A stretch of DNA of 14,178 nucleotides, taken from NCBI GenBank assembly GCA_910588335.1, contig CAJUQV010000023.1, positions 38,996 to 53,173 of the forward strand, given 5' to 3'. Shown one piece after another: positions 5,096 through 12,300 of the stretch. The notes beneath the pieces were generated by a model that was not told where the DNA came from, did no database searches, and saw nothing but the letters and a program-made list of their open reading frames with translations. This DNA comes from an uncultured Ruminiclostridium sp. (GTDB lineage Bacteria > Bacillota > Clostridia > Oscillospirales > Ruminococcaceae). Within the stretch, counting starts at the first letter, position 1; every line of letters begins with the position of its first letter. The translations under genes were made by a program, and so were the position numbers.

Positions 5096-6407
5096 CGCTG
5101 TGTTCCTGCTCCTTTCGCTTTAAATAATCGGGGTAGTACATTTCCAATATTTCAATAATGGTGCGTTCGATCTGCTGCTTGCTTTCTCCGTTGGTAAAAT
5201 ACTTTTTCAATTTGCCCGGTTTTAAAGTAACGGTTTCGCTCTGCTTAGGACGTTTGGCAAGGATTTCCTTTATATTATCCTCTGTCAGCCTTCCGTGTTT
5301 TTCAAAATACTCTCTTAGCTTGTATGCTTTTACCGCTTCGATAGCCGCTCCGTTTTTCACTGCTGCTGCGATTTCCTTTTGAGCAGATTCATTATTTATA
5401 AAGGTTAATTGATATGCGGCACTGAATGCTATATAGCCGTTGTCAAGCTGTTCAAGTAGATCCGCACATAAGTCGGCTACACGAATATATTTTGAAATCG
5501 TTGCGTGATTTAATCCGTATTCTTGTTCGAGTTTCTCTCTCTTTTTTTCAAGTGGCTTAATTTTAGCCACCATTGAGTTTTCCGCACCGTTATCGGCAAA
5601 ATCGGCATTATTTTTTTGCATAATGTTTTGCGATTCTATGACGTCGATTATATCATTTTTTATACCGCGATTTTTCATTACAGTGTAATGCTGCTTTAAA
5701 CAAAATGCCTTTTGCGAATGCTGCATATCGGTAAAGCTCTGCTGCCGGAAATTGGTTTCTCCCATTATAAGATTGGCTTCATCATCCGTCAGATTTTCTT
5801 TTATGTACACCGGAACGGTTTTTAACCCGGCAAGCTCGGCAGCGCGTTTACGGTTATGTCCGCTTAAAATTATGTAGCTGTCCTCTTTTTTCCATACTAT
5901 AAGCGGGGTAAGCACACCAAAGTTCTTAATGCTTTCCACCATATCCTCAAGCCGCTTGCCTTCATAAGCGGGAAACTTATTGAGAGGGAAGTCGGTCAAT
6001 TTTGATATTTCCATTTCGCGGTCATAGCCGATTTCATCATTATCTTTTTCCAAGGAAGGCTCGGCAATCCCTTCCGGCGTTTCCGAAACCTCCCTGTAGG
6101 TATTTTCTTCCGGCTGAGCTTCTACCGGTTCATTAAATATTTCTTCTTCGTTTTTCTCCTGAACGGTTTTGTTTTCTTCTTGTGAGTCCTCAATCATTTC
6201 ACGACTGAATTCCAAGCCTTGCTTATGTGCGTTTAATACGATCGGATTCAGTATTTCGGGCGGATAAAGATAAACGTTTGGGTTATCGGGATTGCGTATT
6301 TTTCTTGTCTGAAAATATTCTCTTGTTTCTTCCTCGGACAGCAGCGGTTCATATCCGATCCTGTCTCCGTTTTCATCGAATATTTCTATTTTTCTCTCAG
6401 CAGGCAT
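5079..6407 (-). CDS. ParB/Srx-fold DNA-binding protein, second ParB of the module
   Basis: The protein is 442 aa. Residues 1-70 are a distinct N-terminal domain (IEIFDENGDRIGYEPLLSEE), followed by a Glu-rich linker at about 72-130. The ParB nuclease-like domain covers about 135-230, with SGHNRKRAAELAG (182-194) as the conserved arginine box and GETNFRQQ after it. A helix-turn-helix region (EYGLNHATISKYIRVADL) follows, then a C-terminal domain. I chose ATG 6407 because GGGGGTG lies 8 nt upstream. An ATG at 6428 overlapping the previous stop (TAATG) would add 7 residues. In clostridial elements such proteins commonly sit beside primase-like genes. The role is DNA binding or partition, or antirestriction/regulation. 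Confidence 0.85.
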   Translation of the reverse strand: MPAERKIEIFDENGDRIGYEPLLSEEETREYFQTRKIRNPDNPNVYLYPPEILNPIVLNAHKQGLEFSREMIEDSQEENKTVQEKNEEEIFNEPVEAQPEENTYREVSETPEGIAEPSLEKDNDEIGYDREMEISKLTDFPLNKFPAYEGKRLEDMVESIKNFGVLTPLIVWKKEDSYIILSGHNRKRAAELAGLKTVPVYIKENLTDDEANLIMGETNFRQQSFTDMQHSQKAFCLKQHYTVMKNRGIKNDIIDVIESQNIMQKNNADFADNGAENSMVAKIKPLEKKREKLEQEYGLNHATISKYIRVADLCADLLEQLDNGYIAFSAAYQLTFINNESAQKEIAAAVKNGAAIEAVKAYKLREYFEKHGRLTEDNIKEILAKRPKQSETVTLKPGKLKKYFTNGESKQQIERTIIEILEMYYPDYLKRKEQEHSDGQRV

Positions 6408-6427
6408 TGTTTTACACCCCCTGTCCA

Positions 6428-7033
6428 TTACAGCGACAGCTCATCGGCGTCGGCTTCTTCGGCTTCATCAATATATACGTCTTCAAAATCGGAAACGGTA
6501 TTGACGTCATGCGTCACCCTGTCTCTGACCTCCGCTTGCTTGGCGTTATTGAACCGGTCAAGCGTTCCCGCAAGATAACCTGTAACACGGCGGATACGCT
6601 GAAACGGCGTTGTGTCATAATGATATTCGATATCCACGTTTTCATCATCAACTATAGCAATATTCATAGCGGTTATAGGCTTTTCCGGGTAAAGCGTCGT
6701 TGCTCTGTCGACATATGCCTTCATTTCTTTTTCGCTCATCTTTCCGCCGACTACGACTACGTCTATCGAGCCTATTTTCAATACCAACGCGTTATCGTAT
6801 TCCTTTGCCGTATCTTTGGCGATTGCCGCGTATTTTTCATAATACTTGCCGTACGGTACAAATCCGATTTTATCCCAGTGTCCTCCGCCTGATGTTGAAC
6901 CGTAAACGGTGCCTTCATCGTCATCATACATTATTCCCAAGCCGTCCGATTTTGCTTCGTCGTAGCTGCCGTACAATGTAACGTCTTTCCATGTATTGCG
7001 ACGTGTTTTTAGTGTTTCAATTATTTTGCTCAT
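6428..7033 (-). CDS. Mobile-element protein with an NrdD-like C-terminal motif
   Basis: This is a 201-aa soluble protein. Residues 149-173 contain RVTGYL…DRFNNAKQAEVRDRV, which closely follows the C-terminal segment of anaerobic ribonucleotide reductase NrdD. The flanking Cys-x-x-Cys zinc pairs and the glycyl-radical site of NrdD are absent. Residues 1-140 look unrelated to the reductase, with a Gly-rich stretch (GTVYGSTSGGGHWDK) and a beta-rich centre (ALVLKIGSIDVVVVGG). Databases often label such proteins as anaerobic reductases, which is probably misleading. The tail is acidic. The gene sits 14 bp after the helical-repeat gene in the operon. A regulatory or DNA-related use of the motif is a guess. 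Confidence 0.7.
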   Translation of the reverse strand: MSKIIETLKTRRNTWKDVTLYGSYDEAKSDGLGIMYDDDEGTVYGSTSGGGHWDKIGFVPYGKYYEKYAAIAKDTAKEYDNALVLKIGSIDVVVVGGKMSEKEMKAYVDRATTLYPEKPITAMNIAIVDDENVDIEYHYDTTPFQRIRRVTGYLAGTLDRFNNAKQAEVRDRVTHDVNTVSDFEDVYIDEAEEADADELSL

Positions 7034-7048
7034 TTCGATTTTCCTTTC

Positions 7049-7876
7049 CTACATTTCCATAGCCAAATCTTCTTCAAATTCCGCTTCAACAATTATTACG
7101 GGAGGTTCGTTAATCGCATTGTAAAATTCTTGTTTCTGCTGAATTTCGGATTCAGCCATCAGCTCGCCGCTGATAATTTTTTTCGATATCTTTTCTGTAA
7201 CCGACTGTAAGGTTTCGCCTGTTTCCTCGGTTTGTTCGGATTCAAAATATATGCATACTTCCTTGTATATTTTATCCGAAATAAACTGTTCGGCGGAATC
7301 CTCGGCGTATGAATTTCCCTGAACTTGTTCGGCGGGCAGTTCTTCTCTTACCCAATTCACAAATTTATTCCAAGCCTGCGAGAAAAACTCCTTTAACCGC
7401 TCTATGATTTTTTGAACCACAAGCTCAAAACGAAGCTTTTGCATTTGTTCCGCGCTGAAGGCGGAGTCGGCGTATACGCCGGTATCTATGCCGTCACGTT
7501 CTCCGAATTTAATCTGTTTCATCTGGAGAGCGTTCAGTTCGGGATTCAGCATATTTTTTAGATTGAGTCCGCGCCTTGCGGCGTCCATTATTTCTTTTGC
7601 CTGACTGTCGTTGTAAGCTCCGGTTTGCACCACCGTATGTACAAGCTTACCTACGTCTACATCCGCGGCTGCCGTGCGCCTGATCTCCCTCATTGTTTCG
7701 GCCGATATGGCGGGATCGCTGTAAAGCGATATGTCAAGTCCCGCTTTTTTCGCCAAGTACAGTTCATGAAGCTGAGCAACGTTATAATCGGGATTTTTAA
7801 TGTCCTCAATACTAAGTCCCGCTCTGATACATTTCCTGAAAACCGCTGTTTGTTCTTCCGTAAATTTTTTTGCCAT
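7049..7876 (-). CDS. Helical-repeat mobile-element protein, 275 aa
   Basis: The start ATG at 7876 has a near-perfect AAAGGAGGA ribosome site 8 nt upstream; longer readings in the same frame run through the previous gene and are rejected. Residues 1-155 hold three to four degenerate repeats with the pattern (A/G)GLDISLYSDPAISAETMREIR, also seen as DGIDTGVYADSAFSAEQMQKLR. This repeat is familiar from hypothetical proteins of clostridial plasmids and integrative elements. Residues about 158-190 form an amphipathic, Trp-containing helix (ERLKEFFSQAWNKFVNWV), and the end is acidic (EEDLAMEM). Function is unknown; the repeats suggest protein-protein contacts. Confidence 0.75.
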   Translation of the reverse strand: MAKKFTEEQTAVFRKCIRAGLSIEDIKNPDYNVAQLHELYLAKKAGLDISLYSDPAISAETMREIRRTAAADVDVGKLVHTVVQTGAYNDSQAKEIMDAARRGLNLKNMLNPELNALQMKQIKFGERDGIDTGVYADSAFSAEQMQKLRFELVVQKIIERLKEFFSQAWNKFVNWVREELPAEQVQGNSYAEDSAEQFISDKIYKEVCIYFESEQTEETGETLQSVTEKISKKIISGELMAESEIQQKQEFYNAINEPPVIIVEAEFEEDLAMEM

Positions 7877-7979
7877 TATGATATCCTCCTTTAAAAATAA
7901 GTGTACGGGGTTGCAACCGTCGGATCTGACCGCCGCTTTAAAGATAAAAAATATCTCTGCTGCATATTTATTGCAAATT

Positions 7980-8006
7980 AAAAAGGGAACATATAGTCCC
8001 CTTTTT
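7980..8006 (-). terminator. Bidirectional-looking terminator between the 177-aa and helical-repeat genes
   Basis: The arms AAAAAGGG…AC and GT…CCCTTTTT pair over 11 bp with one A·C mismatch around a 5-nt loop. On the minus strand the stem ends in CCCTTTTTAATTT just after the 177-aa gene. The 103-bp stretch from here to the next start (7877-7979) also holds a GGTTGCAACC palindrome (7909-7918) and AGATA-AAAAA-TATCT (7942-7956). It may therefore carry a regulated promoter, though no clear -35/-10 pair is visible. Confidence 0.6.
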
Positions 8007-8051
8007 ACTGCAATAAAAAATAACCTAATCAAGGCTAATACGCTTTTTCTT

Positions 8052-8585
8052 TCATATTTCCATTTCTTCACAGTCCTGCATTTCTTCGTCAATAATAACA
8101 ATCTCCGATTCGGAGTTACTAAGCAAGCCTTCAAGTTGGCTTCCCTCTGCCGCCGCATTATTTACGTTACACTGTTCTAACCTTTCATGGAATAATTGAC
8201 GCTGCTCAGCATAATCAGCGACAGTGTGTTCAATATCTTTAACCATATTTTTTATTATATCCAAATCGTAGTGTTTTAATGAGGAATTTTCATTTGTTCT
8301 ATATTCTTCGGCGGCGTTACCGTGTACGGTATAAATACTTGCCTTATGTTCATCAATATTTAAATCCACTGAAACAGCAAATTTATCACCTTGTTCTATT
8401 TCAGCGGCTCTCTCGCAGGATATTTCTTTTCCTTTATTCGACAAAACCGCCCACGGATTTTTCGATGAAGCATATATTTTGAATATATCCAATTGATTGA
8501 GATTACCGGAATTTTGATAGTATCCGATTTCGCCGTTTTGTTCGATTGAAAACAGGGTTATAGGCTGTGTTTTTATTTCATTCAT
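8052..8585 (-). CDS. Backbone protein of unknown function, 177 aa
   Basis: The N-terminal half looks like a compact beta-rich domain (ITLFSIEQNGEIGYYQNSGN, then NPWAVLSNKGKEISCERAAEI and KFAVSVDLNID). A helical segment follows (IIKNMVKDIEHTVADYAEQRQLFHERLEQ), then a strongly acidic end (IVIIDEEMQDCEEMEI). There are no membrane spans. The start has AAAGGAAG 8 nt upstream and lies 24 bp after ssb, so it is in the same operon. I do not recognise the family; position points to a role in element replication or partition. Confidence 0.7.
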   Translation of the reverse strand: MNEIKTQPITLFSIEQNGEIGYYQNSGNLNQLDIFKIYASSKNPWAVLSNKGKEISCERAAEIEQGDKFAVSVDLNIDEHKASIYTVHGNAAEEYRTNENSSLKHYDLDIIKNMVKDIEHTVADYAEQRQLFHERLEQCNVNNAAAEGSQLEGLLSNSESEIVIIDEEMQDCEEMEI

Positions 8586-8609
8586 GGTAAACTTCCTTTC
8601 ATTTTTAAT

Positions 8610-9068
8610 TTAAAACGGGTAATCATCGTCAACGGCAGCCTCCGCAAAATCTTCCGCGCCTGCGTAAGGAGCGGAAGCAGAAGACGTATTTGTACCAAGC
8701 GGCTGAGAAATCGGAGAAGAAGGAACATTATTGGTATTCTCCGTTTCTTTGCGTTCTCCGGTAAAGCGAACATTGCTCACTATCATTTCCACCACATTCT
8801 GGGTTGAACCGTTTTTATCAACATACTGACGGGTTTGCAGTTCGCCTTCCGCAAGTATCATTCTGCCCTTTGAAAAATATCGACATATAAATTCCGCATT
8901 GCTTCTCCAAGCAACAATGTTAAAAAAATCTGTCTTTTTTTCTTCGCCCTTCACCTGATAGGAACGATCCACCGCCAAGCGGAATGACACATAATTCGTA
9001 CCGTTAGGTATGGTTTTAAGTTCAAGATTGTTACAAATTCGTCCCATTAAAATTGCTTTGTTAAACAT
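8610..9068 (-). CDS. ssb: Single-stranded DNA-binding protein
   Basis: This 152-aa SSB has the OB fold at residues 1-105 (MFNKAILMGRICNNLELK…FFNIVAWRSNAEFICRYFSKG…ILAEGELQTRQY). A flexible Ser/Pro/Asn linker follows, then the acidic DDDYPF tip that recruits repair and replication proteins. The start at 9068 is chosen because family members begin within a few residues of this point and AAAGG lies upstream; a longer in-frame start at 9101 is unlikely. It protects single strands during transfer or replication of the element and fits with the primase-like gene downstream. Confidence 0.95.
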   Translation of the reverse strand: MFNKAILMGRICNNLELKTIPNGTNYVSFRLAVDRSYQVKGEEKKTDFFNIVAWRSNAEFICRYFSKGRMILAEGELQTRQYVDKNGSTQNVVEMIVSNVRFTGERKETENTNNVPSSPISQPLGTNTSSASAPYAGAEDFAEAAVDDDYPF

Positions 9069-9105
9069 TTTTATTATTTCCTTTCTGTTTTTCACTTTCA
9101 CATTT

Positions 9106-9174
9106 TTAAAATTCTTCTTTCAATTCTTCCACCGATATTTCAAGGACAGCTGCTATATCGCATATTATCTTAAA
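9106..9174 (-). pseudogene. Possible HTH-like 3' remnant upstream of ssb
   Basis: A 22-codon frame ending in TAA reads FKIICDIAAVLEISVEELKEEF. This resembles the last helices of XRE-type repressors (…DIAxxLxISVEEL). No start codon lies in frame before an upstream stop. It overlaps the end of the 50-aa ORF in another frame and could once have been its continuation, joined by a frameshift. It is too short for certainty. Confidence 0.25.
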
Positions 9175-9317
9175 TTATCAAATAGATTTGATTGACCGGG
9201 AAGATCGTTGCAGGCTTGAAGCATTTTTTCAAGTTCTTCCTTTTCTTCCCGCTCAAATTCTGCGTTGGCTATCCGTGCCGCTTCCAAATCTATTAAATCT
9301 GCAAGCTTAAAATCCAT
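9165..9317 (-). CDS. Small acidic protein, 50 aa
   Basis: ATG at 9317 with AGAAAGGA about 7-14 nt upstream opens a 50-codon frame, MDFKLADLIDLEAARIANAE… ending in NLFDNLR and TAA. It is helical and rich in Glu/Lys (EREEKEELEKML), suggesting a single amphipathic helix or coiled coil. It lies between parB and ssb in the same orientation. Coding status rests on the ribosome site, position and amino-acid pattern only. Confidence 0.5.
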   Translation of the reverse strand: MDFKLADLIDLEAARIANAEFEREEKEELEKMLQACNDLPGQSNLFDNLR

Positions 9318-9368
9318 TCTTTTTTCCTTTCTGTAACTATTATTTTATACTTTTCAATTTTTACCCCA

Positions 9369-9509
9369 TCACATCTCAGGCTCAAAGCTTTCTTCATCCG
9401 CTTCGGCTTCGGTAACAACAAAGGTCTCTGTCTGTTGATTTTATTCGTCACTGATCGTTTCTTCGGACTCAGCTTTCGCAGTCTCCTCCGTTTTCTCTCT
9501 TTGCTGTAC
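9369..9509 (-). pseudogene. Out-of-frame remnant of the parB 3' end
   Basis: One base out of frame with parB, a protein-like reading runs VQQREKTEETAKAESEETISDE, then TAA (9443-9441), then NQQTETFVVTEAEADEESFEPEM and TGA (9371-9369). Its acidic character matches the tails of other genes in this operon. Dropping one A from the AAA at 9510-9512 would join it to the parB frame. I infer a frameshift plus a nonsense change. Confidence 0.4.
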
Positions 9510-10419
9510 TTTCCCTATAGAAAATACACGCCTTGTAAATATAGTCCTCTGCCTCCTCATATGTCTCGAAGGAGGGAATTACGGTTTTCAGCTTATCGGT
9601 ATAAAAAGTATTTTCACGTTTTACCGTGGACTTACCGCTTTTCTTCATTGTCATTGTTTTGGAAATCAAGTTCTTGGTTAACCCTTTCGACTGTGAAATA
9701 CGTTTTAATTCGGCAGCTTTTTCCAGAGAGGGAACAGGGCAGCCGTTTTCCAAAGCTTCAAGAAGCATTTCCTGTTCACCTTTTTTTAAATACGAAATCT
9801 CCACCGCGGAGCGAAAAGGAAATTTATTTTCGTCCACCATATTTAAAAATTCCGTAATAAGTTCGGTTAAGCGTATGTATCGTTTAATTTGCGACTCGCT
9901 TTCCCCAACTTTTTTCGACAGTTCATAGTTTGACCTTAACTTCGGCTCCAGTGGAGCCGAAGTTAAATCAGCTCGTTTTCCTTGATGTTTTAAAGCGTCT
10001 AATTGCATTTTATATGCAAAAGCTTTGTTGCTCGGTAAAATACAAGATCTATAGATAAGGTTACTTTCCACCATGATTATCGTGGCTTCATTATCATCAA
10101 TATCCAAAATCTCACATTTCAGTGTTTCAAGCCCCAAAATCTCGCAGGCTCTTTTTCTCCTGTGTCCGCTTATAAGCTCATACCTTCCGTCTTTCTTTAG
10201 ACGGACAAGCGCCGATGTTTCCACTCCGCGCTCCTTTATGCTTTCCACAAGCTGTACCATATCCTCGTCGTCCTGTACGCAAAACGGATGATTCGGAAAA
10301 CCGTCTATATCGGAAATCGGAATATCACGAATCACTCTTTTATTTTTCGATTCTTCCCTTTCCTCCTGAGTAGAAAACAAATCGTCGGCAGAAGGGAGAT
10401 TGAAATTAAGCTTACCCAT
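9469..10419 (-). CDS. parB: ParB partition protein
   Basis: The protein is 316 aa from ATG 10419, with GGAGG 4-9 nt upstream, and overlaps the parA stop by 8 nt. After a short N-terminus comes the ParB domain (IPISDIDGFPNHPF…MVQLVESIKERGV), with the arginine box SGHRRKRACEIL and VESNLIYR. A helix-turn-helix region (NYELSKKVGESESQIKRYIRLTEL) and a C-terminal dimer-like domain follow. It would bind a centromere site and work with ParA to segregate the excised element. Two oddities: a perfect 31-nt palindrome lies inside the gene, and the last dozen residues look frame-shifted relative to an acidic tail readable downstream. Confidence 0.92.
   Translation of the reverse strand: MGKLNFNLPSADDLFSTQEEREESKNKRVIRDIPISDIDGFPNHPFCVQDDEDMVQLVESIKERGVETSALVRLKKDGRYELISGHRRKRACEILGLETLKCEILDIDDNEATIIMVESNLIYRSCILPSNKAFAYKMQLDALKHQGKRADLTSAPLEPKLRSNYELSKKVGESESQIKRYIRLTELITEFLNMVDENKFPFRSAVEISYLKKGEQEMLLEALENGCPVPSLEKAAELKRISQSKGLTKNLISKTMTMKKSGKSTVKRENTFYTDKLKTVIPSFETYEEAEDYIYKACIFYRESTAKRENGGDCES
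9936..9966. repeat. Perfect 31-nt palindrome inside parB
   Basis: TTAACTTCGGCTCCA, one central G, then its exact reverse complement (15-bp arms). It encodes the DLTSAPLEPKL segment between the ParB domain and the helix-turn-helix. Either DNA cruciform/operator use or a strong mRNA hairpin is possible. Confidence 0.85.
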
Positions 10420-11188
10420 TTTGCACCTCCGCCGTAAAATTTTCATAAGCTTTGGCGGCGGCGTTATTTCTATCGTACTTATAAATGCTTTTTCCTACCG
10501 CGCTTGTTTCCGCCGCTTTAGTTGCAAGGGGAATAACGCTGTCATATATCTTTATAGCTTTGCCGTAGCTTTCGCGCAAGCTTTCAGCTGTTGTTCTGGC
10601 GAGATTGGTACGCATATCGGCAAGTGTAAGCAAAATTCCCTCGACCTTAAGTGCCGGGTTGATTCTGCGCTGTATTTTTCCTATCGTCCGCATAAGCTGT
10701 ATCATACCTTTTGCGGGAAGGTACTGTGCCTGAACGGGTACGATAACGCTGTCCGCCGCCGCCAATGCGTTAATGGTTATCATTCCCAGTGACGGCATAC
10801 AGTCGATAAGTATGTAATCGTAATCGTTTTTTACACTATCAAGATAAGTTTTAAGGGTTATTTCCCTGCTCATGGCATTGACCAAAGAAGCCTCGATCCC
10901 TGCCAACTCGATATCCGCGGGAATAAGATCCACTCCTTCCGAATGATGAAGGACGGTTCCTTTAAAATCGGTAGCTTCATCGCTTATGATTTTTTCCATT
11001 TCCGTGGCAAGCGTAGCGGTCAAGGATTGTTCAGCCCAACCGAGAGAAACCGTTAAATCACCCTGCGGATCGGCGTCAACCAATAACACACGGCTACCGC
11101 TGTTTGCCAGCCCGATTCCCAAGTTTACCGTAGTAGTGGTTTTTCCCACTCCGCCTTTTTGATTGCAGATTGCTATTACTTTGCTCAT
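10412..11188 (-). CDS. parA: ParA/Soj-type partition ATPase
   Basis: This is a 258-aa ParA. The deviant Walker A motif KGGVGKTTTT lies at 11-20 with the signature Lys at both ends. Walker A' (VLLVDADPQGDLT) is at about 34-46 and Walker B is DYILIDCMPSLG. There is no N-terminal helix-turn-helix, so it is the short Soj-like type that depends on ParB and does not bind an operator through its own N-terminal domain. The start has GGAGG 9 nt upstream, and the intervening ACTAACA is part of a repeated motif. The gene is followed directly by parB with an 8-nt overlap. Confidence 0.95.
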   Translation of the reverse strand: MSKVIAICNQKGGVGKTTTTVNLGIGLANSGSRVLLVDADPQGDLTVSLGWAEQSLTATLATEMEKIISDEATDFKGTVLHHSEGVDLIPADIELAGIEASLVNAMSREITLKTYLDSVKNDYDYILIDCMPSLGMITINALAAADSVIVPVQAQYLPAKGMIQLMRTIGKIQRRINPALKVEGILLTLADMRTNLARTTAESLRESYGKAIKIYDSVIPLATKAAETSAVGKSIYKYDRNNAAAKAYENFTAEVQNG

Positions 11189-11190
11189 TT

Positions 11191-11266
11191 TGTTAGTCCT
11201 CCGATTTTTTATTTTATGTTAGTCCCTTTATTTATAAGCATAGAAAAAAGGCGGTAGGACTAACAT
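11191..11266. promoter_or_regulatory. GGACTAACA repeats in the parA leader
   Basis: On the minus strand GGACTAACA occurs at 11199-11191, overlapping the parA ribosome site, and GGACTAACAT at 11225-11216. The inverse copy, ATGTTAGTCC, lies at 11266-11257 in the loop of the terminator hairpin. The loop can therefore pair with either downstream copy. Alternatively the three copies are DNA sites for ParA/ParB autoregulation or a centromere. Confidence 0.55.
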
Positions 11267-11277
11267 GTACCGCCTTT
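11247..11277 (-). terminator. Terminator downstream of int, upstream of parA
   Basis: Minus-strand arms AAAGGCGGTA and TACCGCCTTT (10 bp, perfect) enclose an 11-nt loop, with a T-run continuing after the stem. It separates the integrase from the parA operon. Confidence 0.8.
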
Positions 11278-11304
11278 ATCGGAGTTGCAATCTCCGTCTA
11301 TGCT

Positions 11305-11329
11305 GTTAAAGCTCGTTAGAGCGTTTAAC
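11305..11329 (-). other. Hairpin just after the int stop codon
   Basis: GTTAAAGCTC, loop GTTA, GAGC-G-TTTAAC: ten pairs with one bulged G, 8 nt beyond the int TGA. There is no T-run, so it may stabilise the int mRNA end or act as a DNA site. Confidence 0.4.
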
Positions 11330-11337
11330 CTATGTAA

Positions 11338-12285
11338 TCATTTTATATTTAAAAGCCTGCGAAGCTGATCCGCATCCGAATGAGCGTATCGCTTGCGCAG
11401 CATATCCAAATCCGCGTGTCCCATAACTTTTGCGATCGCATACAAGCTCATATCGCTGTTTACCCACAAGCTTGCCCTTGTGTGTCTGAACTGGTGGGGA
11501 GTGTAAATCGGTATCTCAATTCCTTTTTCTGAATAATAATTTCGCATATCCTCCATAAAAATCTGATAATGTCTACGCGACCATGTCCGCGGACTGCAAA
11601 TCTGACCGTTTCGTGTTTTTACAATATAGTTTTCGGTAGTTGCTTTTCGCTGTTCCTTCTGGGATTGCAATATTTTACACATTTCCTGCCGCAAAGGGAT
11701 AACACGCTCTCTGAATTTATTTTTGGGAACATCTACCGTAACGGTTATTTTTCCCGTTGTCGGATCTGGTGTATCGGTAACGCCGCGTCTGATATATAAA
11801 ACCTTTGTGTCAAAATCCACATCGCCCCATTTAAGCCCCAACAACTCGCTTCGGCTTAACCCTGTATCTATAAGGAGCTGTATTTCATAACCGAAACGAT
11901 GAAAATTACCGTACTGAAAAATATAATTTATTTGTTCTTCAGTATAAATTGCTTTTTCTTCCGCTGTTCTCGCTCTTGGCATTTTTATATTTCTTACGGG
12001 ATTTTTGTCAAGGTATTCATTGTCGATAGCAGCCTCAAACATTTGTTTAAGGCAGGATTTATTCTTTTTAAGCGTATCTAAACAAAAAAATACAGCCTTA
12101 TCATTTAAATAAAGCTGTATATCTGTCTGTTTGATTGTCTGAAGCTCCCGTTCTCCAAAGCATGGGATCAAGTGATTGTAAACCGTGTTTTTGTAAGTCA
12201 CCGCGTATGTGTTGCCTCGGACAGTGCCTTTAACCGTTTTGAGCCAAATTTCTGCCCATTCTTTAAAAAGTATTGTCTTTCTCAT
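11338..12285 (-). CDS. int: Tyrosine recombinase/integrase of the element
   Basis: The protein is 315 aa from ATG 12285. The N-terminal SAM-like core-binding domain covers about 5-100 (FKEWAEIWLKTVKG…). The catalytic domain follows with a full set: Arg145 in TGLSRSELLGLKWGD, Lys190 in the beta hairpin, His264-x-x-Arg267 in HQFRHTR, His290 in VMGHAD and nucleophile Tyr300 in KRYAH. It cuts and rejoins the tRNA-Pro attachment site 114 bp upstream of its start. Earlier in-frame starts would read through the tRNA fragment (GVTGLEPTTSTTPK), a known mis-annotation pattern, so they are rejected. AAGGATGG lies 10-17 nt before the chosen ATG. Confidence 0.95.
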   Translation of the reverse strand: MRKTILFKEWAEIWLKTVKGTVRGNTYAVTYKNTVYNHLIPCFGERELQTIKQTDIQLYLNDKAVFFCLDTLKKNKSCLKQMFEAAIDNEYLDKNPVRNIKMPRARTAEEKAIYTEEQINYIFQYGNFHRFGYEIQLLIDTGLSRSELLGLKWGDVDFDTKVLYIRRGVTDTPDPTTGKITVTVDVPKNKFRERVIPLRQEMCKILQSQKEQRKATTENYIVKTRNGQICSPRTWSRRHYQIFMEDMRNYYSEKGIEIPIYTPHQFRHTRASLWVNSDMSLYAIAKVMGHADLDMLRKRYAHSDADQLRRLLNIK

Positions 12286-12300
12286 AAATGTCAACCATCC

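Noticed and set aside
7877..8158. Upstream extension of the helical-repeat gene
   Set aside because: It would cross a terminator and overlap the 177-aa gene, whereas ATG 7876 has a near-perfect ribosome site.
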